This document shows positions 16,918 to 24,656 of a stretch of 53,889 bases of DNA, piece by piece. This stretch comes from Paractinoplanes toevensis. Its GTDB lineage: Bacteria; Actinomycetota; Actinomycetes; Mycobacteriales; Micromonosporaceae. Position numbers and translations under genes: made by a program. The notes beneath the pieces were generated by a model. It saw nothing but the letters and a program-made list of their open reading frames with translations, made no database searches and had not been told where the DNA came from. Location: assembly GCF_018332695.1 (NCBI RefSeq), contig NZ_BOQN01000157.1, positions 1 to 53,889 of the forward strand, read 5' to 3'. Each line of letters begins with the position of its first letter. Position 1 is the first letter of the stretch.

Positions 16918-17916
16918 TCAGCGCGGTGGGCCAGTCGTACCGCGGATGACCATGCGGGGCGCGATGACCGTCTCGCGGTGGGCGACGTGGGCGCCGGCGA
17001 CGCGTTCGACCGCGCGGGAGACGGCGAGCGTGGCCATGGTGTCGATGTCCTGGGCGACGGTGGTGAGGTCGATGTGCGCGAGCCGGCTGAAGCTGCTGTC
17101 GTCGTACCCGACCACGCTGATGTCGCCGGGCACGTCGAGGTCGTGCCGGCGCAGCACGTCCAGCAGGCCGGTGGCGGCCAGGTCGTTGAACACGGCGACC
17201 GCGGTGGGCGGGTCGTCCAGCAGGAGGCGGGCGGCGCGGGCGCCGTCCTCCTCGCCGGAGCCGCCCGGGATGACTCGGACGAACTCGTCGAGGCCGTGCC
17301 GGCGCATCGCGTCCCGGTAGCCCTGGCGGCGGTCGGCGGAGGCCACCCAGCGGGCGCCGTCGACGTGCGCGATCCGGCGGTGGCCCAGCTCCACCAGGTG
17401 ATCGACGGCCAGTTGGAGGCCGCGGGAGTCGTCGGTGCGCACCACGTCGACGGCGCGGTGCCGGACGGCCCGGGTCATCACCACCACCGGCAGTCGGTCG
17501 GCGAGGGTGGCCAGTTCGGCGGTGGGCGCCAGCGGGCCGAGCAGGATCAGCGCCGCGCAGCGGTCCTGGAGCAGTCCGGCGATGGCGGTGCGCTCGTCGC
17601 GGCGCGGGGTGACGGCGCTGAGCGTCAGCTCGTAGCCCTGCTTGTCGGCCGCGTCGTAGAGCCCGGTGAGAAGGTCGTCGTGGAACGGGTGCCGGACGCC
17701 GAAGACCACCCCGAGCAGCCGGCTCTCGCCGCTGCGCAGCAGGCGGGCCCGGCTGTCGGGCTGATAGTCGAGGCGGCGGGCGACCTCGAGGACGCGCTGC
17801 CGGGTCGCGGCACTGGCGCCGGGCGCTGCCCGCATGACGATCGACACGAGCGCGACGCTCACGCCGGCCTCGGCGGCCACGTCGGCCAGGGTGGTGCGTC
17901 GCTCACCGGTTCGCAT
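16918..17916 (-). CDS. LacI family transcriptional regulator
   Basis: The 332-aa protein opens with a LacI HTH (TTLADVAAEAGVSVALVSIVM, residues 8-28) and the hinge helix YQPDSRARLLRSGESRLLGV. A periplasmic-binding-protein-like domain follows, including AVAVFNDLAATGLLDVLRRHDLDVPGDISVVGYDD. ATG 17916 is near a TAAATT -10-like element (17925-17930), with no clear ribosome-binding site. Two perfect palindromes containing TAGAACGTTCTA lie between it and the divergent MFS gene. By the usual logic it represses both promoters until a ligand, probably exported or modified by the MFS protein, binds. Confidence 0.92.
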   Translation of the reverse strand: MRTGERRTTLADVAAEAGVSVALVSIVMRAAPGASAATRQRVLEVARRLDYQPDSRARLLRSGESRLLGVVFGVRHPFHDDLLTGLYDAADKQGYELTLSAVTPRRDERTAIAGLLQDRCAALILLGPLAPTAELATLADRLPVVVMTRAVRHRAVDVVRTDDSRGLQLAVDHLVELGHRRIAHVDGARWVASADRRQGYRDAMRRHGLDEFVRVIPGGSGEEDGARAARLLLDDPPTAVAVFNDLAATGLLDVLRRHDLDVPGDISVVGYDDSSFSRLAHIDLTTVAQDIDTMATLAVSRAVERVAGAHVAHRETVIAPRMVIRGTTGPPR

Positions 17917-17940
17917 GCACCAAGAATTTACGTGTGATCG

Positions 17941-17980
17941 CTAGAACGTTCTACTACGCCACGATCTAGAACGTTCTAGA
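17941..17980. promoter_or_regulatory. Two LacI-type operators between lacI-like and MFS genes
   Basis: The perfect 12-bp palindrome TAGAACGTTCTA occurs at 17942-17953 and 17967-17978, with the second extended to a 16-bp palindrome (tctagaacgttctaga, 17965-17980). The centres are 25 bp apart. The central CG step is typical of LacI-family sites. The left copy overlaps the expected -35 zone of the regulator, and the right one abuts the MFS promoter. Confidence 0.85.
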
Positions 17981-17989
17981 GTCGTTGAC

Positions 17990-19213
17990 GTGGACAAACT
18001 CACCGCCGGTCGCCGTTGGGCGGCTCTTCTCGCGCTCGCTCTGGGCGGCTTCGGCCTCGGCCTCACCGAGTTCGCGGCCATGGGCCTGCTGCCCGAGGTC
18101 GCCCAGGATCTGCTGCCCGAGGCGTACGCCCGTTCCTCGTCGGGCGCGGTGGCCACGGCCGGCTGGATCATCACGGTCTACGCGCTGGGCGTGGTGGCGG
18201 GCGCACCGACGATCGCCGCCCTGACCGCCCGGGTCCCCCGCCGGCGACTGGTGCTCGGCCTGCTCGCGATGTTCACGATCGGCACGGTGGCCTCGGCGCT
18301 GGCCCCCACGTTCGGTCTGATCCTGGCCGGCCGGTTCGTGGCCGGCCTGGCCCACGGGGCCTACTTCGGGGCGGCCGGCCTGCTCGCCGCGTCCATGCTC
18401 GGGGCGGGCAACCAGGGCAAGGGGTTCGCGGTCGTGCTGAGCGGGCTGACCGCGGCGAACGTCTTCGGCGTACCGCTGATCACCGGGCTCGGGCAGGCGG
18501 TCGGCTGGCGCATCGCGTACCTCGCGGTGGCCTCGGTCTTCGCTCTCACCTTGCTGGCCGTGCTCGCGGTCGTGCCCGAGGTGGCGGCCGCCCCGGGCGG
18601 CTCGCCCCGGGCCGAACTGGCCGCGTTCCGCTCCCCGCAGGTCTGGCTGGTGGCCCTGGTGGCGGCGGTCGGCTTCGGCGGCTTCTTCGCGGTGAACAGT
18701 TACATCGCGCCGATCACCACGCATGTGACCGGATTGTCGGAATCAGCGGTGCCCTGGGTGCTGGCCGTGATGGGGCTCGGCATGACCGTCGGCAACGCGA
18801 TCGGCGGCATCGCGTCGGACCGCAACCTGCGGCGCAGCGTGCTCCTCGGGTTCACCGGCATGATCGCCACGACGGCACTTTTCGGGCTGATCGCCGGCAA
18901 CCCGATCGGCTTGTTCGCGGGCGCGTTCCTGATCGGCGCGGCCAGCCTCTTCATGGGCCCGGCCCTGCAATCGCTGCTGATCTCGGTGGCGCCGGGCGCC
19001 CAGCTGATGGGCGCCGCGGTCAACCAGTCGGCCACCAACCTGGCGAACAGCCTCGGGGCGGCGCTGGGTGGCCTGGTCATCGCGGCCGGCTGGGGTTACC
19101 TCTCGTCGGCCTGGCTCGGCGTCGGCCTGGCCGTCGCGGGCCTGCTGCTGGCGGTAATGAGCAACCGGCTGGACACCCGGCAGACCGCCGCCCGGGAGCT
19201 GGTTCTGGTCTAG
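17990..19213 (+). CDS. MFS transporter, DHA1 12-TM (AraJ/PbuE/YdhP-like)
   Basis: This 407-aa protein has 12 predicted membrane helices. The N-terminal helix LGGFGLGLTEFAAMGLLPE and the loop LTARVPRRRLVLGLL are typical of DHA1 sugar or nucleoside efflux proteins. GTG 17990 lies 10 nt after the right operator palindrome. No ribosome-binding site is visible, but TAGAGT at 17977-17982 could be the -10 of a leaderless message. Control by the divergent LacI-type regulator is strongly suggested. Its TAG stop is shared, via palindromic CTAG, with the convergent Atu4866-like gene. The substrate cannot be deduced. Confidence 0.9.
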   Translation: MDKLTAGRRWAALLALALGGFGLGLTEFAAMGLLPEVAQDLLPEAYARSSSGAVATAGWIITVYALGVVAGAPTIAALTARVPRRRLVLGLLAMFTIGTVASALAPTFGLILAGRFVAGLAHGAYFGAAGLLAASMLGAGNQGKGFAVVLSGLTAANVFGVPLITGLGQAVGWRIAYLAVASVFALTLLAVLAVVPEVAAAPGGSPRAELAAFRSPQVWLVALVAAVGFGGFFAVNSYIAPITTHVTGLSESAVPWVLAVMGLGMTVGNAIGGIASDRNLRRSVLLGFTGMIATTALFGLIAGNPIGLFAGAFLIGAASLFMGPALQSLLISVAPGAQLMGAAVNQSATNLANSLGAALGGLVIAAGWGYLSSAWLGVGLAVAGLLLAVMSNRLDTRQTAARELVLV

Positions 19214-19539
19214 CGGACCGGGCCTAGGCGGTGGCCGGCCATCTCCAGCTCGCCCTCGCGCAGGGTGACCGGGGTGTTCAGGCCGGAGTCGTCGCTCAGG
19301 GTCATCAGCGAGCCGTCGATGTGGTAGGTGCCGTGCGCGCGACGCTTGCGGCCGGCCACCTGCCCGTCGTACGTACCGTCGGTCTTGATGTCGAGCCGGA
19401 CCGTGCCGTCCTCGCTGAACCAGAGTCCCACCGGCGCCGAAGGCGTGATCCGCGCGGGCTTCGGCCCGCGCTCCTCGGCCTGCCCGCTCATCATCAGGGT
19501 GAACAGGGCGGTGGCGTCGAGGTCGAGATGCTGGCGCAT
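19210..19539 (-). CDS. Atu4866-domain protein
   Basis: The 109-aa protein starts at an ATG preceded by AGGAG with a 5-nt spacer. Residues 36-105 match the small beta-barrel pattern of the Atu4866 family: VGLWFSEDGTVRLDIKTDGTYD, then a GTYHIDG strand, a DDSGLNTPV segment and a closing EMAGHRL. Members of this family have no firmly established function. There is no signal peptide or membrane helix. It converges on the MFS gene with a 4-bp stop overlap. The assignment rests on the strand pattern and the length. Confidence 0.75.
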   Translation of the reverse strand: MRQHLDLDATALFTLMMSGQAEERGPKPARITPSAPVGLWFSEDGTVRLDIKTDGTYDGQVAGRKRRAHGTYHIDGSLMTLSDDSGLNTPVTLREGELEMAGHRLGPVR

Positions 19540-19622
19540 AGCGGCTCCTGGCGTCGGGGGTGGCCCCTAACATCGGCCTCGGCGTCGCCACCGAAAACGC
19601 ATCCAGGTTGCAGTTCGGTTGT

Positions 19623-20222
19623 TCAGTTGGCGGCCTTCAGCGCCGCGGTCACCGCCACGATCATCTTGTCCAGGTAGTCGTCCGGCAGCGGGGTGCGGGC
19701 CACCGCGAGCCGCCAGTAGAGCGGGCCGAGGAGCAGGTCGACGGCCAGGTCAGGGTCGGTGCCGGCGGGCAGCTCGCCGCGGGCCACCGCCTGGCCGATC
19801 AGCTTGTCGCCGACCGCCTGCTGGTGGGTGCGCAGCGCTTTCTGGAGGGTTTCGGCGATCTGCGGGTTGCGGGACGCCTCGGCCATCAGGTCGGGAATGA
19901 TCTGCGAGGCGATCCGATGCTGGAGTGCCTTGCCTACGATCATCAGCAGCAGTTGGAGGTCACCGGCGAAACTGCCGGTGTCGGGCAGCGGGACACTGCG
20001 TCCGGCCACGTCCGAAACGATCTCGAGGACCATCTCGAGCTTGTTGCTCCAGCGCCGGTAGATCGCGGTCTTGCCCACCCCCGCCCGGCGGGCCACGGCC
20101 TCGATCGAGAGCCGGCCATAACCGACCTCGGCAAGCTCGGTCATGACCGCGTCGCGGATCGCCTTGGTGATGTCGCCTCGGAGCACTGCCGCCCCGGCGG
20201 GTGCACGCTTCCCTGTCGCCAC
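19623..20222 (-). CDS. TetR/AcrR family regulator
   Basis: The GTG at 20222 gives 199 aa. TATAGT (minus strand, 20229-20234) ends 6 nt before it, which implies a leaderless transcript; the longer frame to 20405 has no translation signal. The HTH spans about residues 18-65 (ELAEVGYGRLSIEAVARRAGVGKTAIYRRWSNK). The C-terminal domain resembles the TetR_C_11 type (QIIPDLMAEASRNPQIAETL; LLLGPLYWRLAV). No divergent target with an obvious operator is seen, and the exporter genes to the right begin 180 nt away. Ligand and targets are unknown. Confidence 0.88.
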   Translation of the reverse strand: MATGKRAPAGAAVLRGDITKAIRDAVMTELAEVGYGRLSIEAVARRAGVGKTAIYRRWSNKLEMVLEIVSDVAGRSVPLPDTGSFAGDLQLLLMIVGKALQHRIASQIIPDLMAEASRNPQIAETLQKALRTHQQAVGDKLIGQAVARGELPAGTDPDLAVDLLLGPLYWRLAVARTPLPDDYLDKMIVAVTAALKAAN

Positions 20223-20403
20223 ACGGTCACTATACGCCAGGACGTAACGGTTGCGTTCCGCCGTTCGGTCGGATAATCTTCCGGCACGTCGATACGACAG
20301 CGTTCCATCGACAGCGGCACAGGCATGCTTGCTAGTTGTGTTCTCGCGGAAAGTACCTGGACCCGACTCTCCCCTCGGGCCGACGAGATCGGAGCACCAC
20401 CCC

Positions 20404-21300
20404 ATGGCTCAGACGACCGTCGTCGAGTCCTACACCGGGCCTACTCCCCAGGAGCTGGCCCGGAAGTACGGGCTGGGCACCGCCGGGCGCCTGCCCAGCC
20501 TGCCGGAATACACCCGGCAGCTCTGGGCCTACCGGCACTTCATCTGGGAATTCGCCAGCGCCAAGGTCTCCGCCGCACTGGGTAACACCCGGCTGGGGAT
20601 GATTTGGCAGGTCCTGACCCCGCTGATCAACGCGGGCGTCTACTACGTGATCTTCGGCGTGCTGCTGAACACCAAGCGCGACACCGACAACTTCATCGCG
20701 TACCTGTGTGCCGGCGTCTTCATCTTCGGCTACACGCAGTCCGTGGTGCAGACCGGCGTCCAAGCGGTCAGCGGCAACCTGGGGTTGATCCGGGCCCTGC
20801 ACTTCCCGAGAGCCAGCCTGCCCATCTCGATCGCCCTGGTCGAGGCGCGCAACATGATCGCCTCGATGGCCGTGCTGATCGCGATCGTGCTGTTCACCGG
20901 TGAGCCGATCAACTGGCAATGGTTGCTGATCATCCCGGCCCTGCTGCTCCAGACGATCTTCAACGCCGGCGCCGCCATGCTCGTCTCCCGGCTCGGTTCG
21001 AAGCTGCACGACCTGCGCCAGCTGATCCCGTTCATCATGCGGGTCTGGCTGTACGGCTCGGCCGTGCTCTACCCGGTCACCAAGTACACCGAGCACCTGC
21101 ACGGCTGGAAGCTGGCCGTGATCGAGGCGAACCCGGTCCTCGTCTTCATCGAGTTGATCCGGCACGCACTGATGGAAAATGTCACGCTGGCCGGCTCGCC
21201 GATGCTGCTCTGGACCGAGGCGGCTGTGTGGGCGCTGGTCGTCGGCATCGGCGGATATGCGTACTTCTGGCGTGGAGAGAAGGGCTACGGCCGTGGCTGA
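20404..21300 (+). CDS. ABC-2 polysaccharide/teichoic acid export permease (Wzm/TagG-like)
   Basis: This 298-aa protein has a cytoplasmic N-terminus of about 75 residues and six membrane helices. ABC-2 export features include the amphipathic lead-in LWAYRHFIWEFASAKV, the segment LGMIWQVLTPLINAGVYYVIFGVLL, and NPVLVFIELIRHALM before the last helices. The ATP-binding gene overlaps it by 8 nt, so the two form one exporter. Proteins of this type move undecaprenyl-linked wall polymers to the outer face. The decayed CDP-glycerol transferase at 29.9-30.7 kb and the DUF5941 gene suggest a wall-polymer theme, but substrate assignment is inference. Confidence 0.92.
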   Translation: MAQTTVVESYTGPTPQELARKYGLGTAGRLPSLPEYTRQLWAYRHFIWEFASAKVSAALGNTRLGMIWQVLTPLINAGVYYVIFGVLLNTKRDTDNFIAYLCAGVFIFGYTQSVVQTGVQAVSGNLGLIRALHFPRASLPISIALVEARNMIASMAVLIAIVLFTGEPINWQWLLIIPALLLQTIFNAGAAMLVSRLGSKLHDLRQLIPFIMRVWLYGSAVLYPVTKYTEHLHGWKLAVIEANPVLVFIELIRHALMENVTLAGSPMLLWTEAAVWALVVGIGGYAYFWRGEKGYGRG

Positions 21301-22069
21301 CACCGAGCGGGTCCCCACGATCATCGCGGACAACGCGCACATCATCTACCGCATCCACGGCTCGATCGGGCCGCACCAGTCGTCCCCGCTGAGCAGCTTC
21401 AAGCGGCTGGTCACCCGGCAGAAGAGCACGGCGATCCGCGAGGTGCACGCGGTCAAGGGCGCCAGCTTCGTCGCCTACCGGGGCGAGGCCATCGGGCTGA
21501 TCGGCACCAACGGTTCGGGCAAGTCGACCCTGCTGCGGGCGATCGCCGGCCTGCTGCCGGTCGAGCGCGGCGGCGCGATCTACGCGTCCGGCCAGCCCTC
21601 GCTGCTCGGCGTGAACGCGGCCCTGATGAACGATCTTTCCGGCGAGCGCAACGTGACGCTCGGCTGCCTGGCCATGGGCATGACTCCGGCCCAGGTCAAG
21701 GAGAAGGTCGACGACATCATCGAGTTCTCCGGCATCAACGAGCGCGGTGACTTCAGCTCGCTGCCGATGCGCACCTACTCGTCCGGCATGTCGGCCCGGC
21801 TGCGCTTCGCGATCGCCGCGGCCAAGAAGCACGACGTGCTGCTCATCGACGAGGCCCTGGCCACCGGCGACGCGAAGTTCCGCAAGCGCAGCGAGCAGCG
21901 GGTCCGCGACCTGCGGGCCGAGGCGGGCACGGTGTTCCTGGTCAGCCACAGCGAGCAGTCGATCCGGGACACCTGCGAGCGCAGCATCTGGCTCGAGGGC
22001 GGCGTGATCAAGGCGGACGGCCCGACCGAGGACGTGATGAAGGAGTACGAGACCTTCGTGAAGAAGTAG
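21293..22069 (+). CDS. ABC exporter ATPase (Wzt/TagH-like)
   Basis: GTG 21293 overlaps the permease end by 8 nt and gives 258 aa. Walker A is GTNGSGKST at residues 71-79. The signature is the export-type YSSGMSARLRFAIA, and Walker B is DVLLIDEALATGD. The Q-loop region SLLGVNAALMNDLSGERNV is typical of O-antigen and teichoic-acid exporters. The first 50 residues precede the fold. There is no C-terminal carbohydrate-binding extension, so substrate recognition is not O-antigen-cap dependent. It powers the adjacent permease. Confidence 0.93.
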   Translation: MADTERVPTIIADNAHIIYRIHGSIGPHQSSPLSSFKRLVTRQKSTAIREVHAVKGASFVAYRGEAIGLIGTNGSGKSTLLRAIAGLLPVERGGAIYASGQPSLLGVNAALMNDLSGERNVTLGCLAMGMTPAQVKEKVDDIIEFSGINERGDFSSLPMRTYSSGMSARLRFAIAAAKKHDVLLIDEALATGDAKFRKRSEQRVRDLRAEAGTVFLVSHSEQSIRDTCERSIWLEGGVIKADGPTEDVMKEYETFVKK

Positions 22070-22085
22070 GTCTCGTACCCCCTCC

Positions 22086-22111
22086 CACCTGTCTTATTTG
22101 ACCGACAGGTG
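22086..22111. terminator. Possible bidirectional terminator hairpin
   Basis: The 8-bp stem cacctgtc/gacaggtg (22086-22093 and 22104-22111) encloses a 10-nt loop between the Wzt-like stop and the convergent hydrolase gene. Part of it lies inside the last codons of the minus-strand gene, and there is no T-tract, so the call is weak. Confidence 0.35.
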
Positions 22112-23101
22112 CACGTGGTTGGTGTGATCGCTGGACGGATCGCCGTTGCCACCGCTGTACGACTTCCAGCCGCTGCTGGGTAGCCAGATGCGTCGGAACC
22201 AGATGACGTAGAGCACGCCCAGCTGGCTGGAGTTGTTGATGAAGTAGTTCGCCAGGTTGGTGCCGTACGTCTTGCTGCTGCCGGTCGCCACCCCGCCGAA
22301 GCCGCCCTTGTCGGCCGCGAAGTCGCAGGCCCGGCCCCTGGGATGCTCGCCGCTGTTCTGCTCGCGGAAGCAGTGCACATAGTGCGTGAAGCCGTCCGCC
22401 TGGGCCTGCTGCATGGCGTGCAGCATGCGCTGGGTGATGCGGCCACCACTGGTGGGGTCATCGACCATGCCGCTGCCGCCCTGGAACGAGGAGGCCGAGT
22501 CGCTCTTACCCCCGTCGGTCGACTGCGGGTCGTCCTTGCCCTGGTTGGCCGCCTTCAGCGCATTTTCCGCCTGAGCCTTGCGCTTGGCCATCACGTTGAC
22601 CTGCTTCTGCTGGTCCCGGATGGTCGCGTCGATCGCCAGCTTCGCCTGCTGCTGCTGGTCGCGGGTCTGCTTCAGGTCCTTGATCACAGCCTGCTGCTTG
22701 ACCGCGACGGTCTCCAGCGTCTGGGCCCGGTCCAGGAAACCGCTCGACGACTCGGCGGTGAGCAGCGCGCTCATCGGGCCGAGCCGGCCGGTCCGGTAGG
22801 CCTGCGCAGCGATCAGGTCGACCGCCGCCTGCTGCGGGCCCAGCCGGGTGTCGAGCTCCTTGACCTTGGCGGTCAGCTCGGTCTGCCGGGTCTTGGACTT
22901 GGCCAGCGCCTCCTTGGCCTCCACATAGCCCTTGGAGGCGGCCTCGACCTGCTCGATCAGCGACTTCGAGCCGCCCTCGCCGTCGTCACCGGTGTCGCCC
23001 GGCGCCGCGCTCGCCGGCGCGGCGACCAGCACCGCGCTCGCCGCGAAAAGGGCAACCAGTGCCACTAATCGACGGCGGACAGTTTTCTGCCGCACAAACA
23101 T
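22094..23101 (-). CDS. Secreted coiled-coil protein with LAS-type hydrolase-like domain
   Basis: This 335-aa protein starts at an ATG with GGAAGGA just upstream. It has a signal peptide (to about residue 30, AAPASAAPG). A long coiled coil follows (about 45-190, rich in Gln, Lys and Ala), like peptidoglycan-hydrolase regulators. The C-terminal domain of about 120 residues has FREQNSGEHPRGRACDFAAD and ends in NHVHLSVK. The spaced HxxGxAxD-like and HxH pattern is that of LAS metallopeptidases, so wall-peptide cleavage is inferred. It is a paralogue of the 23579-24613 product. A c-di-AMP riboswitch precedes it, as for many actinobacterial wall hydrolases. Confidence 0.82.
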   Translation of the reverse strand: MFVRQKTVRRRLVALVALFAASAVLVAAPASAAPGDTGDDGEGGSKSLIEQVEAASKGYVEAKEALAKSKTRQTELTAKVKELDTRLGPQQAAVDLIAAQAYRTGRLGPMSALLTAESSSGFLDRAQTLETVAVKQQAVIKDLKQTRDQQQQAKLAIDATIRDQQKQVNVMAKRKAQAENALKAANQGKDDPQSTDGGKSDSASSFQGGSGMVDDPTSGGRITQRMLHAMQQAQADGFTHYVHCFREQNSGEHPRGRACDFAADKGGFGGVATGSSKTYGTNLANYFINNSSQLGVLYVIWFRRIWLPSSGWKSYSGGNGDPSSDHTNHVHLSVK

Positions 23102-23113
23102 TTCCTTCCGTCG

Positions 23114-23225
23114 GCCGCCGACCGAGTTAGCTGACGGGTTCGGGATGGAAGTGATCCCTACCGCTCTCGCGGATTCACCCCAAGGAACATTGGTTCCCCG
23201 GCTCGCCCTGAGGCGATTAAGCGGC
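23114..23225 (-). ncRNA. c-di-AMP riboswitch (ydaO-yuaA class) controlling the minus-strand hydrolase
   Basis: Read on the minus strand, it carries the hallmark blocks GGGGAACC, TTGGGGTGAATCCGC, GCGGTAGGG and the strongly conserved CCCGAACCCGTCAGCTAAC. It is closed by a P1 stem between 23221-23225 and 23114-23118. It ends 13 nt before the ATG, so the ribosome-binding site lies just outside P1. In actinobacteria this class down-regulates wall-remodelling genes such as rpf when c-di-AMP is high. The 67-nt core (23115-23181) is identical at 65 positions to the plus-strand copy. Confidence 0.93.
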
Positions 23226-23448
23226 GATCCCGGGTGGGGATCGCGACCGACGATACCCATGACATCGACTGATCGATAGGTCTCGCACTCTGCGCAATAG
23301 ACCGACGACCTTGCGTGACGAGTTCACGGAAAGTGCCGGCAACATCACCGCATTCGCGTTTTTCTGAGCACTGTCGGACAGCGGAGGCTCGGGTAAACTG
23401 GCGCCGGTTCTGCCGCCGAAGGCACCGCCCCCGAGGTGCCGGCAGACC

Positions 23449-23560
23449 ACCGCCTAATCGTCCGCAAGGACGTGCCGGGGAACCAGGTCAGTGGGGTGAA
23501 TCCGCGCGAGCGGTAGGGATCGCTTCCATCCCGAACCCGTCAGCTAACTCGGTCGGCGGT
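23449..23560 (+). ncRNA. c-di-AMP riboswitch (ydaO-yuaA class) controlling the plus-strand hydrolase
   Basis: It has the same blocks as its partner: CCGGGGAACC, GTGGGGTGAATCCGC, GCGGTAGGG and CCGAACCCGTCAGCTAAC. The P1 stem is ACCGCC (23449-23454) with GGCGGT (23555-23560). GGAAGGA at 23566-23572 and the ATG at 23579 follow directly. TAAACT at 23394-23399 is a possible -10 upstream. The 220 nt between the two riboswitches should hold the divergent promoters; nothing else is recognised there. Confidence 0.93.
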
Positions 23561-23578
23561 CAACTGGAAGGAACGTGA

Positions 23579-24613
23579 ATGTCCGTACGTGCCCGCCGGT
23601 GGCTGACACTTGCCCTGGCGCCGCTCGTTGCCGTCTCTTTCCTGGCGGCACCCGCAACGCCGGCGAGCGCTGACCCTGACGATTCGCCGTCCACGTCGGC
23701 CGAGCCCGACGAAAAGGGCGACGACAAGGGCGACGCCACCCTCGACGAGGTGCTGGAGTCGTCCAACCGCAAGTACGTCCAGGCCAAGAACCTGGTCGCC
23801 AAGTCGACCACGACCCAGAAAGCTCTGGGCGTGAAGATCACCATCGCCGAGGCCAAGCGCGATGTGCTGATTCCCGAGGTCAACGCCATCGCGGCCCAGC
23901 AGTACCGCACCGGGCACCTGGGCACCGCGAGCTTCCTGCTCGGCAGCAGCGGCTCGGACGACTTCCTGAAGAAGGCGGTCTCCCTCGAGGAGATCAACAC
24001 GCTGCATGACCGGAAGCTGCGCGAGCTGAACGCCGCGATCGACGAGGTCGAGGCGACCAAGGCCGCGCTCGATTCCGAGGTGAAGGCACAGAAGACCAAC
24101 CTCACCGCGATGCAGAAGCAGAAGGACGCGGCCGACAAGGCACTCAAGCTGATCGGCGGCGAGGGCCTGACCGCCGGTTTCGTGGACGCCACGTCGAAGG
24201 TCGCGGCACCCGCGCCGCGCAATTCCGACGGCGGCTTCTCGGCCCAGAAATGCACCGTGAAAGATCCGACGACCAGCGGCTGCATCACCGCGCGTACATT
24301 GCACATGTACCAAGAGGTGAAAAAGGCCGGCTTCGACAACTTCGTGGGTTGCCACCGCGACGGCGGGCCATTCGAGCATCCGAAGGGCCGGGCCTGCGAC
24401 TGGTCGTTGCAGAAGAGCGGCTTCTCGGAGGCGCACAACGCCACCATGAAGAAGTACGGCAACGACCTGATGGCGTTCCTCGTGCGCAACGCCGACCGGC
24501 TGGGCATCTACTACGTCATCTGGTACGCGCAGATCTGGTTCCCGGCGACCGGCTGGCATGCCTACCACGGTGTCAGTAATCACAAGGACCACGTACACGT
24601 ATCAATGCTTTAA
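23579..24613 (+). CDS. Secreted coiled-coil protein with LAS-type hydrolase-like domain (paralogue)
   Basis: The 344-aa protein has a signal peptide (cleavage near PATPASA-DP, residue 31) and an acidic linker. A coiled coil spans about 55-195 (ELNAAIDEVEATKAALDSEV). The C-terminal domain carries DPTTSGCITARTLHMYQ, GGPFEHPKGRACDWS and a final KDHVHVSML. It matches the minus-strand neighbour block for block, including the DPTTSG..T.R.LH.Q lead-in and the DxHVHxS end. The candidate zinc ligands are the His/Asp of HPKGRACD and the last HVH. It ends before a strong bidirectional terminator. Expression should respond to c-di-AMP through its leader. The peptidoglycan target is inferred. Confidence 0.83.
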   Translation: MSVRARRWLTLALAPLVAVSFLAAPATPASADPDDSPSTSAEPDEKGDDKGDATLDEVLESSNRKYVQAKNLVAKSTTTQKALGVKITIAEAKRDVLIPEVNAIAAQQYRTGHLGTASFLLGSSGSDDFLKKAVSLEEINTLHDRKLRELNAAIDEVEATKAALDSEVKAQKTNLTAMQKQKDAADKALKLIGGEGLTAGFVDATSKVAAPAPRNSDGGFSAQKCTVKDPTTSGCITARTLHMYQEVKKAGFDNFVGCHRDGGPFEHPKGRACDWSLQKSGFSEAHNATMKKYGNDLMAFLVRNADRLGIYYVIWYAQIWFPATGWHAYHGVSNHKDHVHVSML

Positions 24614-24622
24614 CGCTCTGTG

Positions 24623-24656
24623 AAAAAGCCCCCGCCGGGATCGGCGGGGGCTTTTT
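24623..24656. terminator. Bidirectional rho-independent terminator
   Basis: A perfect 15-bp stem (24623-24637 with 24642-24656) has the loop ggat. It is flanked by A5 on the left and T6 on the right, so it works in both directions. It serves the plus-strand hydrolase (stop 24613) and the minus-strand GH65 gene, whose stop codon (24657-24659) abuts it. Confidence 0.95.
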
